NCBI RefSeq assembly: GCF_043643765.1
Contig: NZ_JBHZSP010000001.1
Location: forward strand, 343,990 to 407,989
Direction: 5' to 3'
DNA from: Marinomonas posidonica_A
Lineage (GTDB): Bacteria > Pseudomonadota > Gammaproteobacteria > Pseudomonadales > Marinomonadaceae
Length of the DNA stretch: 64,000 bases
The position numbers were made by a program, and so were the translations under genes. The notes beneath the pieces were generated by a model. That model did no database searches, was not told the origin of the DNA, and saw only the letters and a program-made list of their open reading frames with translations. Of this stretch, positions 17,040 through 25,029 are shown piece after piece. Position 1 is the stretch's first letter. Each line of letters begins with the position of its first letter.

Positions 17040-18094
17040 GCGTTAGACTCTAGATCGGAAATCAGCACCTCTTTGCCACCGTTGCGTGGGCAGATTTCAC
17101 CAATGATCCAAGCTTGTTCGCCTTCTGCTTGAAGAAGGTTTAATGCTTCTTCTGCTTTGTCTGCATTGATACACAGTACCATGCCGACACCACAGTTTAG
17201 AACACGGTACATTTCTTCTTGCTCGACATTTCCTTGTTCTTGAAGCCAATCAAACACGGCCGGACGTTTCCAGCTATTGGCATCAATTTTCGCTGCCGCC
17301 TCTTCAGGTAAAACGCGAGGAATGTTTTCCAGCAACCCGCCACCAGTAATGTGTGCAAGGGCATTAACCTGAATACTTTCCATTAACTTAAGAATGGATT
17401 TTACGTAAATGCGTGTTGGTGCCATAAGGGCATCTTTCAGTGCGACGCCGTCGATGTCGGTGTTTAGGTCTGCTTGGCTGACTTCTAAAATTTTACGGAT
17501 CAAAGAGTAACCGTTTGAGTGTGGACCAGACGAACCAAGTGCAATCAGTTTGTCTCCGGCTTTGACTTGGCTGCCGTCGATGACATCATCTTCTTCTGCA
17601 ACACCGACACAAAAGCCTGCTAAATCGTAATCACCATCATGGTACATGCCAGGCATTTCTGCAGTTTCACCACCGACTAGTGCACAGCCTGCTTGTAAGC
17701 AGCCTTCGCCAATACCTGTCACGACGTTAGCTGCGACATCGATATCCAATTTTCCAGTCGCGTAGTAATCAAGGAAAAGCAATGGTTCAGCACCCGCTAC
17801 CACTAGATCATTAACACACATAGCCACAAGGTCAATGCCAATGGTGTCATGTTGATTTAGATCCATTGCAAGGCGTAGTTTAGTGCCCACGCCGTCTGTG
17901 CCAGAGACCAAGACTGGCTTTTTGTACTTGGTTGGTAAACGGGTAAGAGCCCCGAATCCACCTAAACCACCCATTACCTCTGGGCGGCGAGTCTTTTTGC
18001 TGACGCCTTTAATGCGTTCAACAAGTTGGTTGCCAGCGTTAATGTCTACGCCTGCGTCTTTATAACTAATCGATGGTTTGTCCGACTTGGTCAT
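17036..18094 (-). CDS. purM: Phosphoribosylformylglycinamidine cyclo-ligase
   Basis: 352 residues with SYKDAGVDINAGNQLVERIK at the N-terminus and VSGTDGVGTKLRLA and ALGSSGPHSNGYSLIRK motifs, all diagnostic of AIR synthetase. Catalyses step five of purine biosynthesis. Transcribed divergently from the DUF2066 gene; the 117-bp gap must hold both promoters. Confidence 0.96.
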   Translation of the reverse strand: MTKSDKPSISYKDAGVDINAGNQLVERIKGVSKKTRRPEVMGGLGGFGALTRLPTKYKKPVLVSGTDGVGTKLRLAMDLNQHDTIGIDLVAMCVNDLVVAGAEPLLFLDYYATGKLDIDVAANVVTGIGEGCLQAGCALVGGETAEMPGMYHDGDYDLAGFCVGVAEEDDVIDGSQVKAGDKLIALGSSGPHSNGYSLIRKILEVSQADLNTDIDGVALKDALMAPTRIYVKSILKLMESIQVNALAHITGGGLLENIPRVLPEEAAAKIDANSWKRPAVFDWLQEQGNVEQEEMYRVLNCGVGMVLCINADKAEEALNLLQAEGEQAWIIGEICPRNGGKEVLISDLESNA

Positions 18095-18211
18095 TGCCTA
18101 TGCCTTATCATGGTACGAGGAAAAAAAAGCATTTTACCATAGTGACACATTAGGGCTATGGTTCTTTGCGATTAAGACAGTAGAATAGACAAAATAAACG
18201 AAGGAAGGGCT

Positions 18212-19297
18212 ATGAATTCTCGTATATTTTTTTTATTAATGGTTTTTTGGTTCACATCGTCAGCGCAGGCGGTCAATGTGAAAGGGCTGTACAGTGCTGA
18301 AATTAATTTGCCTGTGACGCAATCGGAAGCAAATATGCTGAACCAAGCGTTCAGATTAGCGGCTGAGCAAGTGTTGATAAAAGTGTCTGGCAATAAAGAG
18401 GCGATCATCGGCGATTTATTGAGCCAAGCACGAAAACAATCGGCGGGTTGGGTGGCGCAGCATTCTGTGGCCTCATTAAGTGAGTTGTTACCAAGTGATG
18501 ATGGTTTGGTTCCAGGCAAGCAAATTAGGGTGACTTTTTATCCCGAATCAATTGACCGCTTCTTATCACAAAATGGTTTACCAGTGTGGGGAAGTAACCG
18601 GCCTTCGGTGTTGGTTTGGTTAGCCAGTGAAAATAATGGCATTAGACGGTTGTCTGGTTCGAATGCTCCGTCGCAGATTTTAAATGACTTTGCGCGGGCA
18701 AGTAGTTTAGTTGGCGTGCCCATTTATGCTCCGCTCATTGATCAAGTCGATCAAAATAATATTACCGCAGCGGACGTTTGGGGGTTCTTTGAAGATACCA
18801 TTGCCAATGCCAGTCAACGTTATCAAACGGATGCGGTGGCCGCATTGAGAGTAAGTAATTATGCTGGTCACATTGGTGGCAGTTTGATGGTCATGCAAAA
18901 AACAGGCGAAACGGACCGATTTGTACTGACCGGAGATGATTTGGAGAGCTTATTGGATCAAGCTAGCGCCAAGTTGGCAAATGTGTTTGCCTCTCGTTAT
19001 GCATCTGTTAGAAATAGCGGCTCAGCCAGTCGTTTAAATATTCAGATTGGTGGTGTGAACAATTATTCTTCTATGGCAAAAGTTCAGGCGTATCTCGAAA
19101 GTATTGGTGTTGTTCGTGAGGTGAGTTTAGTGCAAGTGAAGGGTGAGCAAGTTGAGTATAGTGTTGAGATTGATGGTGATAAGCAAAAATTATTTAACTC
19201 CATTTCATTGAGTCGTTTGTTAATAGAAGCGCCACTAAATGCCCTTGACCCTGATGCCAATCGAGTCGTTTCTTATTTATACAGTGGGGTGAATTAA
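18212..19297 (+). CDS. DUF2066 domain-containing exported protein
   Basis: 361 residues with a clear signal peptide (RIFFLLMVFWFTSSAQA, cleavage near residue 20). The VKGLYSAEINLPV start and the KQIRVTFYPESIDRFLSQNGLPVWGSNRPSVLVWLA region are typical of DUF2066, a family often encoded beside purM. Function unknown; likely periplasmic. Its stop codon overlaps the next start by one base. Confidence 0.8.
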   Translation: MNSRIFFLLMVFWFTSSAQAVNVKGLYSAEINLPVTQSEANMLNQAFRLAAEQVLIKVSGNKEAIIGDLLSQARKQSAGWVAQHSVASLSELLPSDDGLVPGKQIRVTFYPESIDRFLSQNGLPVWGSNRPSVLVWLASENNGIRRLSGSNAPSQILNDFARASSLVGVPIYAPLIDQVDQNNITAADVWGFFEDTIANASQRYQTDAVAALRVSNYAGHIGGSLMVMQKTGETDRFVLTGDDLESLLDQASAKLANVFASRYASVRNSGSASRLNIQIGGVNNYSSMAKVQAYLESIGVVREVSLVQVKGEQVEYSVEIDGDKQKLFNSISLSRLLIEAPLNALDPDANRVVSYLYSGVN

Positions 19298-19527
19298 TGT
19301 CAGATATTCCTGCAGAGCAAGTGGTTGCTCGTGATTTCTATGCGCGTTCTGCAGAGGAACAGCAAGATTTTTTAACACAGACTTGGTGTAATCAGTGTCA
19401 AGATATTGATCTTGGTATGGTTGAGCCTCAAGAATTTGAAGCACAGGGACGCGTTTGGATTGAAGGTAAGTGTGCGAAATGTGGTGAAAAAACCGTCACA
19501 GAAATCGTTGAAGAAGATGATGAATAA
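19297..19527 (+). CDS. Small acidic protein with two CxxC motifs
   Basis: 76 residues, strongly acidic at the C-terminus (EIVEEDDE), with CNQC near residue 31 and CAKC near residue 55, so probably a small zinc-ribbon. I do not recognise a named family. It is translationally coupled to the DUF2066 gene and ends just before a strong terminator. Confidence 0.65.
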   Translation: MSDIPAEQVVARDFYARSAEEQQDFLTQTWCNQCQDIDLGMVEPQEFEAQGRVWIEGKCAKCGEKTVTEIVEEDDE

Positions 19528-19550
19528 TTTTTGATACGGTTCCGTATTAG

Positions 19551-19588
19551 ACACAAAAAAACGCGTCTCTTGGACGCGTTTTTTTGTG
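19551..19588. terminator. Bidirectional terminator between the zinc-ribbon gene and gltA
   Basis: AAAAAAACGCGTC, short loop, GACGCGTTTTTTT: a GC-rich stem flanked by A and T runs. It can terminate both the plus-strand gene ending at 19527 and gltA on the minus strand. Confidence 0.85.
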
Positions 19589-19596
19589 CGATAAGA

Positions 19597-20880
19597 TTAC
19601 TTATCTGTTGGGTAATCTCTTTCCTTGTGGCCAACGTACAGCTGGCGAGGGCGACCGATTTTGTATGGTCCAGAGATCATTTCGTTCCAGTGCGAAATCC
19701 AACCAATGGTACGGGACATAGCAAAAATAACGGTAAACATGCTAGTTGGAATACCAATGGCTTTCATGATAATGCCAGAGTAGAAGTCCACATTCGGGTA
19801 CAGTTTACGTTCCACAAAGTAAGGATCTTCTAGAGCAATTTGTTCGAGACGTTTAGCAATTTTCAGTAGCGGGTCATTAGACTGACCTAGCTCTTCTAGA
19901 ACTTGGTCACAAGTTTCACGCATCACTTTGGCACGTGGGTCAAAGTTTTTGTAAACGCGATGACCAAAGCCCATGAGGCGGAATGGATCATTTTTGTCTT
20001 TTGCTTTCGCAATGTACTCATCGATGTTTGCAACATCCCCGATTTCTTCCAGCATGGTTAGTACTGCTTCATTAGCACCACCGTGAGCGGGTCCCCAAAG
20101 GGTCGCAATGCCCGCTGCGATACAGGCGAATGGGTTAGCACCTGAAGAACCAGCCAAACGTACAGTAGATGTCGAGGCGTTTTGTTCGTGATCGGCATGT
20201 AAAACAAAGATGCGGTCCATCGCTTTGGCGAATACTGGATTCACTTTGTAATCTTCACATGGTGTTGCGAACATCATGTATAGGAAATTCTCAGCGTAAG
20301 ATAAGTCGTTACGTGGGTACATAACAGGCTGATCTTTTGAGTACTTGTAACAAATTGCTGCTAGTGTTGGCATTTTAGAGATCAAACGGAACGCCGCAAT
20401 TTCACGGTGCTCTGGATTGTTGATGTCCATATGGTCTTGGTAAAAAGCAGACAATGCGCCAACTAAACCACACATGATTGCCATTGGATGAGCATCGTTA
20501 CGGAAGCCCTCAATGAATTTATGCATGGATTGGTTCACCATAGTATGTTTACCAACCGTGCTTTCAAATTCTGCTCGCTGTACTTCAGTAGGAAGCTCTC
20601 CATAAAGTAGCAGGTAACAGGTTTCTAGGTAATCTGAATGTTCTGCAAGTTGGGCAATAGGGTAGCCACGGTGCAAAAGAATGCCAGCGTCACCATCTAT
20701 GTAGGTGATCGCAGATTCGCAAGAACCGGTCGACATAAAGCCTGGATCGTAGGTGAAAACACCGTTAGCACCAAGGCCGCGAACGTCTATAACGTCTGTG
20801 CCCAGAGTGCCTGTAAGGACAGGTAATTCGATGGATTGATCGATACCGTCCACTTTGAGTAGTGCTTTTTTATCAGCCAT
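19597..20880 (-). CDS. gltA: Citrate synthase
   Basis: 427 residues, as in E. coli. Start taken at 20880 (MADKKALLKV), preceded by AAGGAG; the frame could begin 15 bases earlier but that start would cover the ribosome site. Active-site blocks are visible: LHADHEQNASTSTVRLAGSS, WGPAHGGANEAVL and FGHRVYKNFDPRA. This is the type II hexameric form of gram-negatives, normally inhibited by NADH. It is divergent from sdhC across a 565-bp gap. Confidence 0.96.
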   Translation of the reverse strand: MADKKALLKVDGIDQSIELPVLTGTLGTDVIDVRGLGANGVFTYDPGFMSTGSCESAITYIDGDAGILLHRGYPIAQLAEHSDYLETCYLLLYGELPTEVQRAEFESTVGKHTMVNQSMHKFIEGFRNDAHPMAIMCGLVGALSAFYQDHMDINNPEHREIAAFRLISKMPTLAAICYKYSKDQPVMYPRNDLSYAENFLYMMFATPCEDYKVNPVFAKAMDRIFVLHADHEQNASTSTVRLAGSSGANPFACIAAGIATLWGPAHGGANEAVLTMLEEIGDVANIDEYIAKAKDKNDPFRLMGFGHRVYKNFDPRAKVMRETCDQVLEELGQSNDPLLKIAKRLEQIALEDPYFVERKLYPNVDFYSGIIMKAIGIPTSMFTVIFAMSRTIGWISHWNEMISGPYKIGRPRQLYVGHKERDYPTDK

Positions 20881-21223
20881 TTTGGTCTCCTTCATATTCT
20901 GGTCCGGGGCGAAGAATTCGTATTATTTGATTATCCTGGCCCAGAAGGTGCGAGAAAAAATACTGTTTATAGACTACAAAAGTCAATCTTGACTACTGAC
21001 ACTTTATTGACCTAGCGTCATAAGTTTTTGTAATAAACTGACAAAACGTAAGGGGTGGGCTTGGTTAAAGGCTGCGCTTTAAAATTGTAACTTTATGTTT
21101 GTAAAGGATAAAATTAGCATTTTAAATGCTTTCATTTATGTAATTTTATACCATTATTGTTTCGGTTTATGGCTACATTCATTTGATGAATGATGACCAT
21201 TGAAAACCCCTTGTTCAGTCTAT

Positions 21224-21253
21224 TTGTCTTCGTATTTTTTGCTGGTCTATAAT
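21224..21253 (+). promoter_or_regulatory. Candidate sigma-70 promoter for sdhCDAB
   Basis: TTGTCT (21224-21229), 18-bp spacer, TATAAT (21248-21253), giving a ~190-nt leader before sdhC. The gltA-sdhC gap (20881-21445) is otherwise AT-rich; I see no gene in it and could not place the gltA promoter confidently. Confidence 0.5.
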
Positions 21254-21445
21254 TGCGCCCCAGATAATCTCATTGATTTGTTGATGATAGTTAAAAGAGA
21301 GTCGCTTTTAGATCGTCATTTGTAAATCGATGGGGTTTTCAACTTAAGTCCTATGCGACGAGTGATCGTTTTGCTTACCACCAGCGTAAACATATAGTCA
21401 TAGGGTCGTGATTGATCATTCAATCGAAAAAATGGTGTATAACTC

Positions 21446-21823
21446 GTGAACAAAAAAAGACCAGTCAACCTTGATATTTTAACAATATCCCAGCCAGTCA
21501 CCGCCATTGTATCCATTCTTCATCGTGTAACAGGAATCATTCTCTTTGTGGGATTGGCTTTCTTGTTTTATGCGTTTGATTTGTCATTGGATTCTCAGCA
21601 GGGCTTTGATCAAGTCATCAACATTTTGCAAACCAGTTTCCTTGCCAAATTTATTATCTGGGGAGTGGTGTCTGCTTTGTTGTATCACCTAGTGGCGGGT
21701 GTAAAGCACTTGTTTATGGATATGGGATATTTCGAAGAATTGGACAGTGGGCGTAGTGCGGCAATTGCCAACATGATTATCGCTGCCGTCTTTATCGTAT
21801 TAGCAGGAGTGTGGATATGGTAA
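21446..21823 (+). CDS. sdhC: Succinate dehydrogenase cytochrome b556 subunit
   Basis: 125 residues from a GTG start. Contains the SdhC signature RPVNLDIL, SILHRVTGIIL and the heme-ligand region YHLVAGVKHLFMD, with three membrane helices. Anchors SdhAB to the inner membrane and binds heme b and quinone with SdhD. Overlaps sdhD by seven bases. Confidence 0.93.
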   Translation: MNKKRPVNLDILTISQPVTAIVSILHRVTGIILFVGLAFLFYAFDLSLDSQQGFDQVINILQTSFLAKFIIWGVVSALLYHLVAGVKHLFMDMGYFEELDSGRSAAIANMIIAAVFIVLAGVWIW

Positions 21824-22164
21824 CTCAAATCACAAGCTTTGGTCGTTCTGGCCTGTATGACTGGATGATGCAGCGAGTCTCTGCATTGGTCTTGTCGATC
21901 TATACTTTGTTTATGATCGGTTATTTGGTGAGTAATCCAGATCTGACTTATGAGCAATGGAGCGCATTGTTTGAAACAACTTGGATGCGCATTTTTAGTT
22001 TGTTGGTCTTGTTGTCTATCGGTATCCACTCTTGGATCGGTTTGTGGTCTGTTTCGACAGACTATATTAAAGCAACAGGTGCACGTTTTTTCTTTCAATC
22101 TCTATGCGGTTTGGCCATGTTTGTGTACATCGCGTGGGGCATTCAGGTTCTTTGGGGGCTATAA
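21817..22164 (+). CDS. sdhD: Succinate dehydrogenase membrane anchor subunit
   Basis: 115 residues. ATG 21817 is placed 8 bases after AGGAG (21805-21809); the in-frame GTG at 21811 is too close. Three membrane helices, with GLYDWMMQRVSAL and the heme-side HSWIGLWSVSTDYIK. Partner of SdhC. Confidence 0.9.
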   Translation: MVTQITSFGRSGLYDWMMQRVSALVLSIYTLFMIGYLVSNPDLTYEQWSALFETTWMRIFSLLVLLSIGIHSWIGLWSVSTDYIKATGARFFFQSLCGLAMFVYIAWGIQVLWGL

Positions 22165-22167
22165 GTA

Positions 22168-23940
22168 ATGGCGAATATTCGTACGATTTCATTTGATGCC
22201 ATTGTAATTGGCGGTGGCGGTGCCGGTATGCGTGCCGCTCTTCAGTTGACAGAGACAGGTTTGGATACCGCTTGTATTACGAAAGTATTCCCTACTCGTT
22301 CTCACACAGTATCAGCACAAGGTGGTATTACTTGTGCAATCGCAAGTGATGATCCAAACGATGATTGGCGCTGGCACATGTACGACACGGTAAAAGGGTC
22401 GGACTACATTGGTGACCAAGACGCTATCGAATACATGTGTTCTGTTGGCCCACAAGCGGTATTTGAGCTTGAGCATATGGGCTTACCATTTTCTCGTACT
22501 GAGCAAGGTCGTATTTATCAGCGTCCTTTTGGTGGTCAATCTAAAGATTTTGGTAAGGGCGGTCAGGCTGCTCGTACTTGTGCCGCGGCGGACCGTACTG
22601 GACATGCTTTGTTGCACACGCTTTATCAAGCGAACTTAAAAGGTGGTACGTCTTTCTTTAATGAATGGTATGCCACAGATTTGGTTAAGAATAACGACGG
22701 CGCTGTGGTTGGTGTAATCGCTATCTGCATCGAAACAGGTGAAACGGTTTACCTTAAAGCAAAAGCGACCGTTATTGCTACTGGTGGTGCGGGTCGTATT
22801 TATCAATCTACTACGAATGCTCACATCAACACGGGTGACGGTATTGGTATGGCACTGCGTGCAGGTTTCCCAATGCAAGACATGGAAATGTGGCAGTTCC
22901 ACCCAACTGGAATTTACGGCGCTGGTACGCTAGTAACAGAAGGTTGTCGTGGTGAAGGTGGTTACCTGATCAATAAAGACGGTGAGCGTTTCATGGAGCG
23001 TTATGCGCCTAACGCGAAAGATCTTGCGGGCCGTGACGTTGTGGCACGTTCGATGATTTTGGAGATCCTTGAAGGCCGAGGTTGTGGTCCAGAGGGTGAT
23101 CATGTATTGCTGAAATTGGATCACTTAGGTGAAGAGACTCTGAATAAGCGTCTGCCAGGTATTCTGGAATTGTCTCGTACTTTTGCGCACGTTGATCCAG
23201 TGAAAGAACCGATCCCAGTTATTCCAACCTGTCACTACATGATGGGGGGCATTCCAACGAACGTTGGTGGCCAGGCTCTAATGCAAAATGAAGCGGGTGA
23301 AGACATCGTTGTTGATGGTCTGTACGCTTGTGGTGAGGCCGCGTGTGTGTCAGTACACGGCGCTAACCGTCTAGGTGGTAACTCGTTGCTAGACTTGGTG
23401 GTATTTGGTCGCGCGGTTGGTTTGCAGGTGAAGAAATCCCTTGATGAAGGTTTTGATTCCCTAGATGCAACGGATACGGATGTAGAAAAAGCTATGTCTC
23501 GCCTGAATCGTCTAAATGCCTCTACTGGTGGCGAAAGCGTGGCGGAAGTTCGTGCAGACCTGCAACGTGTTATGCAATTGTATTTCGGTGTATTCCGTGA
23601 AGGTGACTCTATGCAGAAAGGCCTAGAGCAGCTAGCGGAAATTCGTCAGCGTGTTGAAAATCTTCACCTTGAAGATAAGAGTGAAGCCTTCAATACTGCT
23701 CGTATAGAAGCTCTTGAGCTTGAAAACTTGCTAGAAGTGGCGGAAGCGACAGCGGTTCCTGCAGAATTCCGTAAAGAGAGTCGTGGTGCGCATGCCCGTA
23801 ACGACTTCACTGAGCGTGATGATGAGAACTGGTTGAAGCATTCTTTGTTCCATCCAGCGGATAAGAAAGTGACTAAGCGTGATGTGAACTTCGCGCCTAA
23901 GACAATGGACGCTTTCCCACCTAAAGCTCGTACGTACTAA
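22168..23940 (+). CDS. sdhA: Succinate dehydrogenase flavoprotein subunit
   Basis: 590 residues. N-terminal FAD fold (AIVIGGGGAGMRAALQL), the covalent-flavin histidine in TRSHTVSAQGG, and the catalytic HPTGIYGAGTLVTEG and GGNSLLDLVVFGRA motifs. Oxidises succinate to fumarate in the TCA cycle and respiratory complex II. Three bases after sdhD. Confidence 0.97.
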   Translation: MANIRTISFDAIVIGGGGAGMRAALQLTETGLDTACITKVFPTRSHTVSAQGGITCAIASDDPNDDWRWHMYDTVKGSDYIGDQDAIEYMCSVGPQAVFELEHMGLPFSRTEQGRIYQRPFGGQSKDFGKGGQAARTCAAADRTGHALLHTLYQANLKGGTSFFNEWYATDLVKNNDGAVVGVIAICIETGETVYLKAKATVIATGGAGRIYQSTTNAHINTGDGIGMALRAGFPMQDMEMWQFHPTGIYGAGTLVTEGCRGEGGYLINKDGERFMERYAPNAKDLAGRDVVARSMILEILEGRGCGPEGDHVLLKLDHLGEETLNKRLPGILELSRTFAHVDPVKEPIPVIPTCHYMMGGIPTNVGGQALMQNEAGEDIVVDGLYACGEAACVSVHGANRLGGNSLLDLVVFGRAVGLQVKKSLDEGFDSLDATDTDVEKAMSRLNRLNASTGGESVAEVRADLQRVMQLYFGVFREGDSMQKGLEQLAEIRQRVENLHLEDKSEAFNTARIEALELENLLEVAEATAVPAEFRKESRGAHARNDFTERDDENWLKHSLFHPADKKVTKRDVNFAPKTMDAFPPKARTY

Positions 23941-23952
23941 GGGGTTATGTCA

Positions 23953-24657
23953 ATGTTAGTTAGTATTTATCGCTACAATCCTGAGAAGGACGACGCTCCT
24001 TATATGCAGGATTACCAAGTGGATTTGCCAGAAGGTAAAGACCTAATGGTGTTGGACGTTCTGAACTTGCTAAAAGCGCAGGATCCAACGATTTCATACC
24101 GTCGTTCATGCCGTGAAGGTGTGTGTGGTTCTGATGGTATGAACATGTCTGGTAAGAATGGCTTGGCTTGTATTACTACTGTGTCGGAAGCGTCTAAGAA
24201 CAACAAATTGGTGTTGCGCCCACTACCTGGTTTACCAGTGGTGCGTGACCTAGTGGTTGATATGGGACAATTCTACAAGCAATACGAGAAAATTCGTCCA
24301 TACTTGATGAACGATACGCCAGCGCCAGCGATTGAACGTCTGCAAAGTCCAGAAGAGCGTGAAAAACTTGATGGACTTTACGAGTGTATCTTGTGTGCAT
24401 GTTGTTCGACCGCTTGCCCATCGTTCTGGTGGAATCCAGATAAGTTTGTTGGTCCTTCTGGTTTGTTGCAGGCTTACCGTTTCTTAGCGGACAGCCGTGA
24501 CAACGCCACGCAAGAGCGTTTAAGTGAATTGGATGACCCATTTAGTGTTTTCCGTTGCCATGGTATTATGAACTGTGTCAATGTATGTCCTAAAGGGTTA
24601 AATCCGACTAAGGCAATTGGTAATATTCGTACTATGCTGTTGCAAAGAGCGACCTAA
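23953..24657 (+). CDS. sdhB: Succinate dehydrogenase iron-sulfur subunit
   Basis: 234 residues from ATG 23953, 8 bases after AAGGGG; ATG 23947 is only two bases from that site. [2Fe-2S] ligands in SCREGVCGSDGM plus a downstream cysteine, then the 4Fe-4S/3Fe-4S ligands CILCACCSTACP and CHGIMNCVNVCPKGLNP. Passes electrons from SdhA to quinone at SdhCD. Confidence 0.97.
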   Translation: MLVSIYRYNPEKDDAPYMQDYQVDLPEGKDLMVLDVLNLLKAQDPTISYRRSCREGVCGSDGMNMSGKNGLACITTVSEASKNNKLVLRPLPGLPVVRDLVVDMGQFYKQYEKIRPYLMNDTPAPAIERLQSPEEREKLDGLYECILCACCSTACPSFWWNPDKFVGPSGLLQAYRFLADSRDNATQERLSELDDPFSVFRCHGIMNCVNVCPKGLNPTKAIGNIRTMLLQRAT

Positions 24658-24710
24658 AAGATGAAAGATTCGGATAGTGACGAGGTGAATTTGACCTGAC
24701 TGCCGAATTA

Positions 24711-24745
24711 GGCGGCTTGAATCGATATTCAATGCCGCCATTTTT
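24711..24745 (+). terminator. Terminator after sdhB
   Basis: GGCGGCTTGAAT, loop CGAT, ATTCAATGCCGCC, then ATTTTTG: a 12-bp stem with one bulged A. It separates sdhCDAB from sucAB. The rest of the 372-bp gap up to sucA (24746-25029) contains no gene that I can support and probably holds the sucA promoter. Confidence 0.7.
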
Positions 24746-25029
24746 GCATATTCTCCTATGGAGAATAGAATAAAAAGAATTTAAAATTCGACCTCTACGA
24801 GCAAGGATGTGCTAAGAAAAGTTGCTAACTCAGTGATGAAGGATTCAAAGTATTTCATGAATTGAGTGACATGCTTTTAGTGACTTAGTATTGAACGTCA
24901 GAGGGCGATAGTAGCTGGAAGTAAACAAAAAATCGAGACTGTCAAAAGTCTTACGGGCCTGATAATAAGATCAATCGTTCGATTGAACCGGGACCCCGGT
25001 AGCTGGCTCGAACATAAGGGTGATCGAGA

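Noticed and set aside
24900..25029. tRNA-like stretch before sucA (GGGACCCCGGTAGC region)
   Set aside because: No cloverleaf with a TTCGA arm and acceptor stem can be formed; it is leader sequence.
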